Positions 34,259 through 40,990 of a DNA stretch of 64,000 nucleotides are shown here, piece after piece (position 1 is the first letter of the stretch; each line of letters starts with the position of its first letter). The DNA is from Geobacillus sp. 46C-IIa. GTDB taxonomy: Bacteria; Bacillota; Bacilli; Bacillales; Anoxybacillaceae. The notes below the pieces were generated by a model, which saw only the letters and a program-made list of their open reading frames with translations, had not been told where the DNA came from and ran no database searches. The translations under genes and the position numbers were made by a program. The stretch spans positions 3,044,001 through 3,108,000 of the forward strand of contig NZ_CP061474.1 of assembly GCF_014679505.1 (NCBI RefSeq), read 5' to 3'.

Positions 34259-34369
34259 ATGACGGCTACATGACCGGCTGTTTTCTCACACCCCAGCATT
34301 TTTTCGAAAAACGAACGTTGCCCTGTGTTAGACGATGCAACAAGTGGAATATCTAAAAAAGCCATCTTA

Positions 34370-34605
34370 GGCTGTCTCCTGCCCGCATTCATCTCCCACT
34401 TGCCCACTGGGCTGCGCTCTTCTCGTTCCTTGAAGAGAGAGTCTTCTGCCGGGAAATGATAAATCGACGCAGCCACGATGGCATTGACATAGGGCATGAC
34501 CAAACCGCCGGCATCGCGGATTTCGAAAACAAGAACACAAACAAAGCGCCGCCAACATCAAACCGATACGACCCAACCACGTCTTTCTTTCCTCACCCAC
34601 AATGT
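34370..34605 (-). pseudogene. Frameshifted small membrane-protein gene
   Basis: On the minus strand, readable pieces occur in successive frames: KTWLGRIGLMLAALCL, then FLFSKSAMPA, then GLVMPYVNAIVAASIYHFPA and EDSLFKE. They overlap in order and would give one membrane-anchored protein of about 55-60 residues if two small frameshifts were removed. No family is recognised. The remaining gap between the terminator at 34258 and the next gene holds nothing else clear. Confidence 0.4.
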
Positions 34606-34761
34606 CAAGCGAAAATCACCGTCCATCTTGCGGCGGATCCTCTAATGGATGATATGTTCAACAGCCCTTCAAAAAATGTTCGCTTTTCACCTCATTTTCT
34701 CCTTTCCTTTCTACAATACAAACCGTAAGCCAGTCCACCACTACACAAGGAGGTGACAAGA

Positions 34762-35286
34762 TTGAAGAAAGCTCGAGCGTTTTTTCTGCTCGCCCTTGTC
34801 GTCTTGGCGGGAGTCAGTCTGTTCCATCTTTTCGCCCCGCACGAAGTGATGGCGCACGGCCGTCCAGTCGCGCCGTTTGACGGCATGTACGGCGGAGTCG
34901 AACATCGCCATCGGGAGTTCATCATGGAACGGCGCGGGGGCTGGATGATGCCGATTTTGTTCATGCAGTGGCTCCTCCCGCTCTTGCTTGTCGGCGCGGG
35001 GGCATTGTGGCTCGCCGCGGCGCGGTCGAAGCGCTGGATCGGTTGGGCGCTCGCCGCTTTAGGGATTGCGGCGCTGCTGCCAAAATGGGTGCTGATTTTG
35101 CTCGCACTGGCTGCTGTATATGCCTTAGGGCGGCGCCAAGGGCGCAAACCGTCCATCGCTGAAGCGTGGGCGCCGTCACCGCCTTCCGTTTCCGCCGATT
35201 GGCTCGATGAATGGGAAAAAACAATTCAAAAGGAGGCCAACCAACATGGGTATTTTTCGCCGAATCAAGACAATCGTTCTCGCTGA
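34762..35286 (+). CDS. Membrane protein encoded upstream of a PspA-like gene
   Basis: The product has about 174 residues from TTG 34762, which has AAGGAGG 8 nt upstream; the GTG at 34753 overlaps that site. A hydrophobic N-terminus (ARAFFLLALVVLAGVSLFHLF) is followed by a His-rich stretch (GGVEHRHREFIMERRGGW), then two or three close membrane segments (MPILFMQWLLPLLLVGAGALWLAA, WIGWALAALGIAALLPKWVLILLALAAVYAL), and a soluble tail with a WLDEWEKTI helix. The end overlaps the PspA-like gene by 41 bp, so the two are coupled. It may anchor or regulate the PspA-like protein. The family is not recognised. Confidence 0.65.
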   Translation: MKKARAFFLLALVVLAGVSLFHLFAPHEVMAHGRPVAPFDGMYGGVEHRHREFIMERRGGWMMPILFMQWLLPLLLVGAGALWLAAARSKRWIGWALAALGIAALLPKWVLILLALAAVYALGRRQGRKPSIAEAWAPSPPSVSADWLDEWEKTIQKEANQHGYFSPNQDNRSR

Positions 35287-35899
35287 AGTGAACGAACAAA
35301 TCGACCGCTGGGAAGACCCCGTCGTCATGACGAAACAATATTTGCGCGAACTCGAACAGCAGCTCGAACAAGGGCGCCAAGCGCTCGCCCAGCAATGGGT
35401 CGCCGAGCGGCGCTATGAAACGCTCATCACCCAAGCGGAAGCGACCATTGAAAAGCGAAGCCGCCAGGTGAAACTGGCGCTTGAGCGCAACGAAGAAGCC
35501 GTCGCCAAACTCGCGTTGCGCGACAAGCTGCTGTATGAGAAAAAACTTGAGGCATACAAACAACAATACAACGCCATCAAAGCGAAAACGGCGGAAGTCG
35601 CCAATCGGCTCAACCAACTGCGCGAGCGGTACGACGAACTTTCCGCCAAGCAGCTGGAACTCGCTGCTCGCGTCAATGCCGCGCAAGCGTTGAAACAAAT
35701 CGACTCGGCGCTCGCTTCCTTTTCCGCCGACGAAGCGCTCCGCGGGTTCGCCCGCATGGAAGAGCGCGTCATCGCGCTGGAAGCGGAGGCGGCCGCCGCT
35801 CGGTTCGGAACGAACGCCGTGTTGTCCCCTGTGCCGTTTGAGGAAGAAGTGGAACGCGAACTGGCGAAATGGAAAGACGCTCAAGCCCATAACGCCTAA
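35246..35899 (+). CDS. PspA/IM30 (ESCRT-III-like) family protein
   Basis: The protein has 217 residues from ATG 35246, with AAGGAGG upstream. It is almost entirely helical, with the PspA start MGIFRRIKTIVLAEVNEQID (amphipathic helix 0), WEDPVVMTKQYLRELEQQLE (the family has EDP and Q-rich helix 1), a long coiled coil and a shorter C-terminal helix. PspA proteins coat and stabilise stressed membranes. The genes just upstream encode an envelope-stress protease and kinase, so the region appears dedicated to envelope protection, although a terminator separates the two transcripts. Confidence 0.88.
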   Translation: MGIFRRIKTIVLAEVNEQIDRWEDPVVMTKQYLRELEQQLEQGRQALAQQWVAERRYETLITQAEATIEKRSRQVKLALERNEEAVAKLALRDKLLYEKKLEAYKQQYNAIKAKTAEVANRLNQLRERYDELSAKQLELAARVNAAQALKQIDSALASFSADEALRGFARMEERVIALEAEAAAARFGTNAVLSPVPFEEEVERELAKWKDAQAHNA

Positions 35900-35930
35900 T
35901 GTCCCCCCTCCCCCCTTTTGACATAGATGA

Positions 35931-35956
35931 CCCCCTTGCCCCGCAGGCAAGGGGGA
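35931..35956 (+). terminator. Terminator after the PspA-like gene
   Basis: CCCCCTTGC and GCAAGGGGG form a 9-bp stem around CCCGCAG, followed by ATTGGTTTCTT, about 32 nt after the stop codon. Confidence 0.75.
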
Positions 35957-36062
35957 TTGGTTTCTTCCGCTCTAGCTTCATGGATGAGCAAAATCATTTC
36001 CTTCATTTTTCCATCGTGGTAAAATCATTAGAGAAACGAAATAATTCAGGAGATGACCTCAC

Positions 36063-37301
36063 ATGGACTGGAAGCGAAGCGTCCGCATTTTATGGCTGTG
36101 CAATTTTATGGTTTCGGCCGGGATGACGATGGTCGTTCCCTTTTTATCGCTCTTCTTATGGCAAATGGGGGTCACCGAGCACCATGCCTTAAGCATGTGG
36201 ACTGGGCTTGTCTTTTCCGCCACCTTCTTATCGGCGGCCATCATGGCGCCGATTTGGGGAATATTTGCGGATCAATATGGCCAGCGCGCGAACCTCATCC
36301 GCGCGGGGGTCGGCATGGGGCTCCTCACCGCCTGCATGGCGTTCGCCCATTCGCCAATGGCGCTGCTTGTGCTTCGGCTTCTTGTCGGCTTTTTCTCCGG
36401 ATTCATCACCGTCTCGTTTTCCTATTTGGCCCGCGTCGCCCCGAAAGACCATAGCGGCGAGGCGCTCGGGACGCTGCAGACGGGAAGCATCGCCGGAAAC
36501 ATTATCGGGCCGCTCATCGGCGGCGCTTTGTCCGACCTATTCGGCTTCCGCCCGGTGTTTTTAGTGACCGGGCTGTGCATTTTGCTTACGCTCTTGCCTG
36601 TGATCTTTTGGCTCGAAAAAGATCCGGTCGTGCCGCAGACAAGAGAAAACAAGGCGAGCTTCAAAGACGTGTTCGAACACCGGCCGCTCATCCTCTTGTT
36701 TGTCGCCACGTTTCTCGTGCAAATCGCCGTTCTCGGCGTCAATTCGATGATGACGATTTTCGTCCAATCGTTGGTCGGCCATTCTAGCAATCTCGCGTTT
36801 TTATCAGGGCTGGCCTCCTCGATCACAGGGATCGCCACGATCATCGGCGCACCGTATTTAGGAAAGCTCGGCGACCGAATCGGGCAAGAGAAGACATTGC
36901 CGGTTTTGCTTGTGTTATCCGGCCTGTTCGCCTTGCCGCAAGTATGGACGGACCATCTTTACGAGCTGTACGTCTGGCGCTTCTTGCAGGGGCTTGTCGT
37001 CGGCGGCGTATGGCCTGCCCTTCAGGCGCTCATCAACGCGCAAAGCCCGCGCCGCATTCAAGGAAGGGTGTTCGGCGTCACGGCAAGCTCCCGCTTCCTC
37101 GGCAATTTGACCGGCCCGACGGCCGCGGGCGCCATCGCCGGCCTGTTTTCCATCGCTTCGATTTTCGCCTTGTCCGGTCTCTTGTTGATCGCCACCGGCG
37201 CCTTGGTCGGCTACGCCCACCGCCGTTCGTCCACCCCGGGGCGCGAAGGGATGAAAGAAAAACTCGCTGCATGGACGCATCGCCTTCATAGTCGGCACTA
37301 A
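36063..37301 (+). CDS. MFS-family multidrug efflux transporter
   Basis: The protein has 412 residues with 12 hydrophobic segments. It starts MDWKRSVRILWLCNFMVSAG, typical of DHA1-type drug exporters. The loop-2/3 motif is GIFADQYGQRANLIRAGVG (about 75-93, the usual GxLaDrxGrkxxl), and motif C on helix 5 is GSIAGNIIGPLIGGALSDLFG (about 140-160), the antiporter signature. GKLGDRIGQEKTL is the second-half repeat. It exports unknown compounds using the proton gradient. GGAGATGACCTCAC provides the ribosome site. It is monocistronic. Confidence 0.85.
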   Translation: MDWKRSVRILWLCNFMVSAGMTMVVPFLSLFLWQMGVTEHHALSMWTGLVFSATFLSAAIMAPIWGIFADQYGQRANLIRAGVGMGLLTACMAFAHSPMALLVLRLLVGFFSGFITVSFSYLARVAPKDHSGEALGTLQTGSIAGNIIGPLIGGALSDLFGFRPVFLVTGLCILLTLLPVIFWLEKDPVVPQTRENKASFKDVFEHRPLILLFVATFLVQIAVLGVNSMMTIFVQSLVGHSSNLAFLSGLASSITGIATIIGAPYLGKLGDRIGQEKTLPVLLVLSGLFALPQVWTDHLYELYVWRFLQGLVVGGVWPALQALINAQSPRRIQGRVFGVTASSRFLGNLTGPTAAGAIAGLFSIASIFALSGLLLIATGALVGYAHRRSSTPGREGMKEKLAAWTHRLHSRH

Positions 37302-37390
37302 GCGCCCTGTCGCCATCAAACTGAGATGGACGCCTCGCTCAGCTAGAAGCGCTATATCGAAACGAAGCCCCCTATCGGAATCGAACACGA

Positions 37391-37421
37391 AGAAGGTGTC
37401 CGCAAAAAGTGGACACCTTCT
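37391..37421. terminator. Bidirectional terminator between the MFS and DmpA-like genes
   Basis: AGAAGGTGTCC and GGACACCTTCT form an 11-bp stem around GCAAAAAGT, between two convergent genes. T-rich sequence follows on the plus side. Confidence 0.75.
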
Positions 37422-37456
37422 CTTACATGCGTATCAAGCAATCGTCTCTCATCGTT

Positions 37457-38518
37457 TCATCCAAGGATCAGCCCTTTATTCCCCCGCTGAAGCAACGAAT
37501 ACGGAATCGCTTCCCCGACGCGTCCGTTTCGTCCGGTCGTCGTCTCCGCCGTCGTGAGCGCATTCCAAATCGCTTCTTCCGTCGCCTCGATCGCGGCTTG
37601 AAACAGTTCATTCATCAGCGGCGCATCATCGTGGACGAGCGGAGGGACGGGTTGAAGAACAGAGTCAGAAAAGTGGGGGATCGTATAAGCGGTGGAAAAG
37701 GCAATGACGATATCGCCGCTCCCGTGATGGACATGGCTTCCCGTCCGCCCGAGCCCCACCGCCGCCCTTCGCGCCAACCGCTTCAGCTGCCGCGCATCAA
37801 GCGGCGCATCGGTCGCGACAATCATCATAATCGATCCAGGCGGCACGTCCCGCTCATCAAACGACGGCGGCACATACGGCACGAACCGCAGCTCCCCACG
37901 CCGCCCAAAATTGCTCACGACCAGCGCCCCGACCGTATACGTCCCGCCCGCGATCCGCGATGAACTGCCCACGCCCCCTTTCCAGCCAAAGCACATCATG
38001 CCCGTCCCCGCGCCGACCGCTCCTTCTTCCATCTCCACCCGCGCCTCGGCAATCGCCTGTTTCGCATGCGCCTTCGTCACCGAAAGCGCCCGCGCCGTGT
38101 TCAAATAGCTGTCATTGCATTCCCCGACCACGATGTTGACCGACCCGGTCGCATCCCCAATCTCCGGCGTCATCGCAAGCATATGCTCGAGCGTCCCTTG
38201 CCAAACCGTCCCGACGCTGAACGTATTCGTCAACATAATCGGTGACTCGATCGTCCCCAGCTCCTCGACTTGCACCAACCCGACCGTTTTCCCAAAACCG
38301 TTCAAAACAAAACAAGCCGCGGGCACCTTTTCCAAAAACCAATTGCCCCCATGCGGCAACACCGCCGTCACCCCAGTGCGGATCACCGTCCGTTCATCCA
38401 GTTCCTCCCGAATGGTCGCATGCCCAACCTTTACCCCAGCCACATCCGTGATTTGATTCCGCTTCCCCACTGGAAGCGTGCCGATGGAAAACCCGAGATC
38501 GCGAAGTTTAGAGCGCAT
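37457..38518 (-). CDS. P1-family (DmpA/BapA-type) aminopeptidase
   Basis: The protein has 353 residues. The Ntn-like fold of P1 peptidases is recognised from KRNQITDVAGVKVGHATI (about 19-36), the catalytic Asn and Ser region TGMMCFGWKGGVGSSSRIAGG (about 172-192), where these enzymes cut themselves before the nucleophile Ser, and NFGRRGEL. ATDAPLDARQLKRLARRAAVGLGRTGS (about 260-286) is the C-terminal signature. It removes N-terminal D- or beta-amino acids or other residues from small peptides in the cytosol. Start ATG 38518 has a GGAGGTTGCA site. It marks the left border of the defence island. Confidence 0.88.
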   Translation of the reverse strand: MRSKLRDLGFSIGTLPVGKRNQITDVAGVKVGHATIREELDERTVIRTGVTAVLPHGGNWFLEKVPAACFVLNGFGKTVGLVQVEELGTIESPIMLTNTFSVGTVWQGTLEHMLAMTPEIGDATGSVNIVVGECNDSYLNTARALSVTKAHAKQAIAEARVEMEEGAVGAGTGMMCFGWKGGVGSSSRIAGGTYTVGALVVSNFGRRGELRFVPYVPPSFDERDVPPGSIMMIVATDAPLDARQLKRLARRAAVGLGRTGSHVHHGSGDIVIAFSTAYTIPHFSDSVLQPVPPLVHDDAPLMNELFQAAIEATEEAIWNALTTAETTTGRNGRVGEAIPYSLLQRGNKGLILG

Positions 38519-38597
38519 TGCAACCTCCGTTTACTTCCGAATGATGTAAAGCCAACTGATGGAAACAACTCCAAACGAACCATAAGCTTGGACATTG

Positions 38598-38665
38598 AAC
38601 GCTCTCCCACCTACGCTCACGCGTGGAAGTGGGGGTCTCCTCGGCGGGAGATGATAAATTCCCAA
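38598..38665. repeat. IS200/IS605-type end hairpin relic
   Basis: GCTCTCCCACCTACGCTCAC followed by GCGTGGAAGTGGGGGTC folds on itself and resembles the end at 30187-30220 that follows the TnpB remnant (CTCTCCCACCTGCGCTCACG). No transposase or tnpB frame is left here. It lies about 110 bp from mini-CRISPR array A. Confidence 0.5.
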
Positions 38666-38773
38666 ATATTTTTTCCATATCTTTGTTGAATCGACATCAT
38701 CATTTTTTTGGTTTGGCTGCAACCCAACAGTCTGTACCTACTCATCCGGTTCGAATGATTCTTTTATTTCAAA

Positions 38774-38936
38774 GTTTCAATCCCTCATAGGTACGATAAA
38801 AACCTTCGACATGTTGATCATTTTCATCCCAATCCAATACAATTTCAATCCCTCATAGGTACGATAAAAACGAAACTGGAGCTTGCCGCCCACTCATTGT
38901 CACCGTATTTCAATCCCTCATAGGTACGATAAAAAC
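38774..38936 (-). CRISPR. Mini-CRISPR array A, type I-B/III repeat, 3 repeats
   Basis: Repeats of 30 nt are at 38774-38803, 38842-38871 and 38907-38936, with spacers of 38 and 35 nt. On the crRNA (minus) strand each starts GTTTTTATCGTACC and ends GAGGGATTGAAAC (AAAT-type last base in two copies), giving the ATTGAAAC 5' handle left by Cas6. Orientation is minus, from the leader at 38985-39105. The cas6 gene lies right behind the leader, on the same strand. These long spacers and this repeat belong to the type I-B/III class and not to the type II-C system nearby. Confidence 0.92.
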
Positions 38937-38984
38937 CCCAAAAATGCTTGTTGTATCAAGCATTTCGCTCTAGCACTGTTTTCA

Positions 38985-39012
38985 GTATACCAAGTTCCAA
39001 AAATTCTGTCAA
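38985..39012 (-). promoter_or_regulatory. Leader promoter of array A
   Basis: On the minus strand TTGACA (39007-39012) is followed after 16 nt by TATACT (38985-38990), preceded by TGG, an extended -10. Transcription would start about 40 nt before the first repeat. The same leader layout occurs at array B. Confidence 0.8.
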
Positions 39013-39057
39013 TAACCTTCAACCTCGATGGCTGTAAGTCTGAGCCGCCAAAAACTA

Positions 39058-39105
39058 TTGTCGTCGATCCCCCGGGGTTTTTGCAGGATTGGAGGTCGAC
39101 GACAA
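39058..39105. repeat. Leader-associated inverted repeat of array A
   Basis: TTGTCGTCGA (39058-39067) and TCGACGACAA (39096-39105) are 10-bp arms around a GC- and T-rich centre containing CCCCCGGGGTTTTTGCAGG. An almost identical unit lies at array B (48714-48760). It is located just upstream of the leader promoter, between cas6 and the array, and may be an integration or binding element of the adaptation machinery. Confidence 0.75.
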
Positions 39106-39118
39106 TCTTGCGGCTGGT

Positions 39119-39865
39119 TTATCCACTTGCGAGGCGAAACATTCCAAACCCTTGTGAATTTCGACTGCCAAGACCGACGTGGTACAAAAATGTCAACTGT
39201 TCTGGCGAAGAACAAAGGCGATAATGTCCCATCCAGCCTGTAATATACATGTCCTTGAATAGTGTGACCACACGATGACGCCGATGAACATAGATCGGTT
39301 GAATCGATAATCGTTCCGCTGGCGGAACACCATAGTACGCTGCATATTTGTGACAGAAATTCAATTCAATCAAGTGGGGGAATACCTCATCATCAGGATC
39401 AAAAAATTGCGTTTTCTTTCTCCCATCCATCGTCTCATATGTGCTGTATACGGTCAGTGGAGAAAGCATGACAACGTCAATTTCATGCTCCCGTATGTCA
39501 ACGCTCTGCATTCTGACACTTTTCACTTCAATCAACTGTCCGTAAAGCTCAATCTCCCTTTGCAGCAAGAATCTCTGCCCAAGTTGTTGAGTCAGCTCTG
39601 GAAGAGCGGTATCGATATGCCATTGGAAATTCCCCAAAAAATGAATTGTTTTCCTTTCTCGATCCACTTGATGCGTTCCAAATAAACGGCTAAAGGCAAA
39701 CAGTTTAAATGAACGTTTCCCGTGACGGAATCCCCTGTCATGCAAAAACGCGGCTAATTGTTCATTTTCTAACGAACGGTACAATAATCCTTGCAACAAA
39801 TGCTGATAATGCAACGGCAAGGAAACCGTCCCTTGCCGTCCGCTCATGGTCACTGTCAATCTCAC
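39119..39865 (-). CDS. cas6: CRISPR endoribonuclease Cas6
   Basis: The protein has 248 residues and starts with GTG 39865 (MRLTVTMSGRQGTVSLPLHY), with CAGGAAAAAAC upstream. It has the two-RRM Cas6 layout, and the C-terminus carries the glycine-rich loop HVGLGSRNSQGFGMFRL (about 229-245), a hallmark of Cas6. A His in the N-terminal part (for example LHYQHLLQ near 19-26) is a candidate catalytic residue. It cleaves pre-crRNA of the 30-nt repeat arrays. It is alone: no other type I or III cas gene is in the window. An IS3-type relic begins about 59 bp upstream. Confidence 0.9.
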   Translation of the reverse strand: MRLTVTMSGRQGTVSLPLHYQHLLQGLLYRSLENEQLAAFLHDRGFRHGKRSFKLFAFSRLFGTHQVDRERKTIHFLGNFQWHIDTALPELTQQLGQRFLLQREIELYGQLIEVKSVRMQSVDIREHEIDVVMLSPLTVYSTYETMDGRKKTQFFDPDDEVFPHLIELNFCHKYAAYYGVPPAERLSIQPIYVHRRHRVVTLFKDMYITGWMGHYRLCSSPEQLTFLYHVGLGSRNSQGFGMFRLASG

Positions 39866-39923
39866 GTTTTTTCCTGCCTTCCTTAGTGTATACCATTTGA
39901 CTTATAGAATGAATTGGATCTCT

Positions 39924-40684
39924 GTCAATAGAATGGACACAAAAAATTGAGAGAATTACGCAGAAATACGATACATACGTTCGTATTGATTGGGCGTCAA
40001 GTACCCAATCGCAGAGTGAATCCGTTTCCCGTTGTAGAAACAAGTGACATATTCAAAAATGCGCTTTTTCGCCTGTTCACGCGTCTGGAATTTTTCCAGG
40101 TAAATCAGTTCCTTCTTCAACACGCTATGAAAAGATTCGATACAGGCATTATCGTAGCAATTGCCTTGCGGCTCATACTGCTGGTCATGCCGTATTTTCT
40201 CAAACGCGCCTAGTATTCATGCGACGCATATTGGCTTGCCGCGATCGGAATGATGCAACACTTCACCGCGCGGTCGTTGGAGGTGGTAGGTTTGATCCAG
40301 CGCTTGGATGACCAGTTCCTTCGTCATCCGCTCGTCCATATGGAAACCGACGATTTTACGCGTACATAGATCCATAATGCTCGCCAAATATAGCCAGCCT
40401 TCATGTCGCGGATCACTTGGTCATCGGACTTCAGTTTCCCACTGCCTGGAAAAGCTTACTGCCCGCTCTGCTTGTACTCCGCCATCCAGCGGTACAAGGT
40501 ATTGTCGTTGATTCCCAGTTCCCGGGCGACCTGTGCCACCGGCTTGCCTTCTTCCAGAATCATTCGAATGGTTTGTAATTTGAATTCCTTGTCGTACGAT
40601 TTACCCATTTTGGACACCTCGAATCCATTTGATTTTATTTTCGCAATCTCGATTCTCCGTGTCCACTTTTTAGTCTAGCACCAC
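39924..40684 (-). mobile_element. IS3-family (IS150-like) element with internal deletion
   Basis: The minus strand begins with orfA (MGKSYDKEFKLQTIRMILEE, then GKPVAQVARELGINDNTLYRW), a helix-turn-helix transposase start, and then runs within a short distance into the integrase half of orfB. Most of the N-terminal part of orfB is gone and frames shift. The recognisable orfB end has HHSDRGKPICVA-like and NCYDNACIESFHSVLKKE and RIHSAIGYLTPNQYERM. The ends have TGTCAATAGAATGGACAC (39924-39941) and, on the other side, a CTAGACTAAAAAGTGGACAC-like repeat near 40661-40682. It lies between cas6 and the type II-C locus. Confidence 0.8.
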
Positions 40685-40759
40685 GGGACGTTTCTCTTTT
40701 TCCTTCAAACATGATTTTACTCAAATGCACCGATTTTAAGGAATACATGAAAAAAGCGC

Positions 40760-40788
40760 TTGCATTTTCCGAATTTACCCATTATTAT
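40760..40788 (+). promoter_or_regulatory. tracrRNA promoter
   Basis: TTGCAT (40760-40765) and TATTAT (40783-40788) are separated by 17 nt. Initiation would be near 40795, a few bases before the anti-repeat. Confidence 0.8.
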
Positions 40789-40794
40789 AGTAAT

Positions 40795-40957
40795 AGGATC
40801 ATACCACAGCAATGATCTCAGGGTTACTATGATAAGGGCTTTCTGCCTAAGGCAGACTGACCCGCGGCGTTGGGGATCGCCTGTCGCCCGCTTTTAGCGG
40901 GCATTCCCCATCCTTGCGCAAACTCAGACCTTGGCGGAAAACGCTAAGGTCTTTTTT
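40795..40957 (+). ncRNA. tracrRNA of the type II-C CRISPR-Cas9 system
   Basis: The anti-repeat (ATACCACAGCAATGATCTCA and on to ACTATGAT, 40801-40833) pairs with the minus-strand repeat of the array at 45496-47306. It is followed by AGGGCTTTCTGCC and GGCAGACTGACC, then a second stem GGGGATCGCC...GGCATTCCCC, as in the known GeoCas9 tracrRNA. A terminator (40926-40957) ends the transcript. The functional core probably ends near 40918. Confidence 0.92.
40926..40957 (+). terminator. tracrRNA terminator
   Basis: AGACCTTGGCG and CGCTAAGGTCT form a stem around GAAAA, followed by six T residues. It is 33 nt before the cas9 start codon. Confidence 0.85.
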
Positions 40958-40990
40958 ACTACATAGCTCTATTAATGGGAGGGGATCGAA

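Noticed and set aside
34961..35950. 329-residue minus-strand frame opposite the PspA-like gene
   Set aside because: It is antisense to a gene with a ribosome site and clear family motifs, and its sequence is not protein-like.
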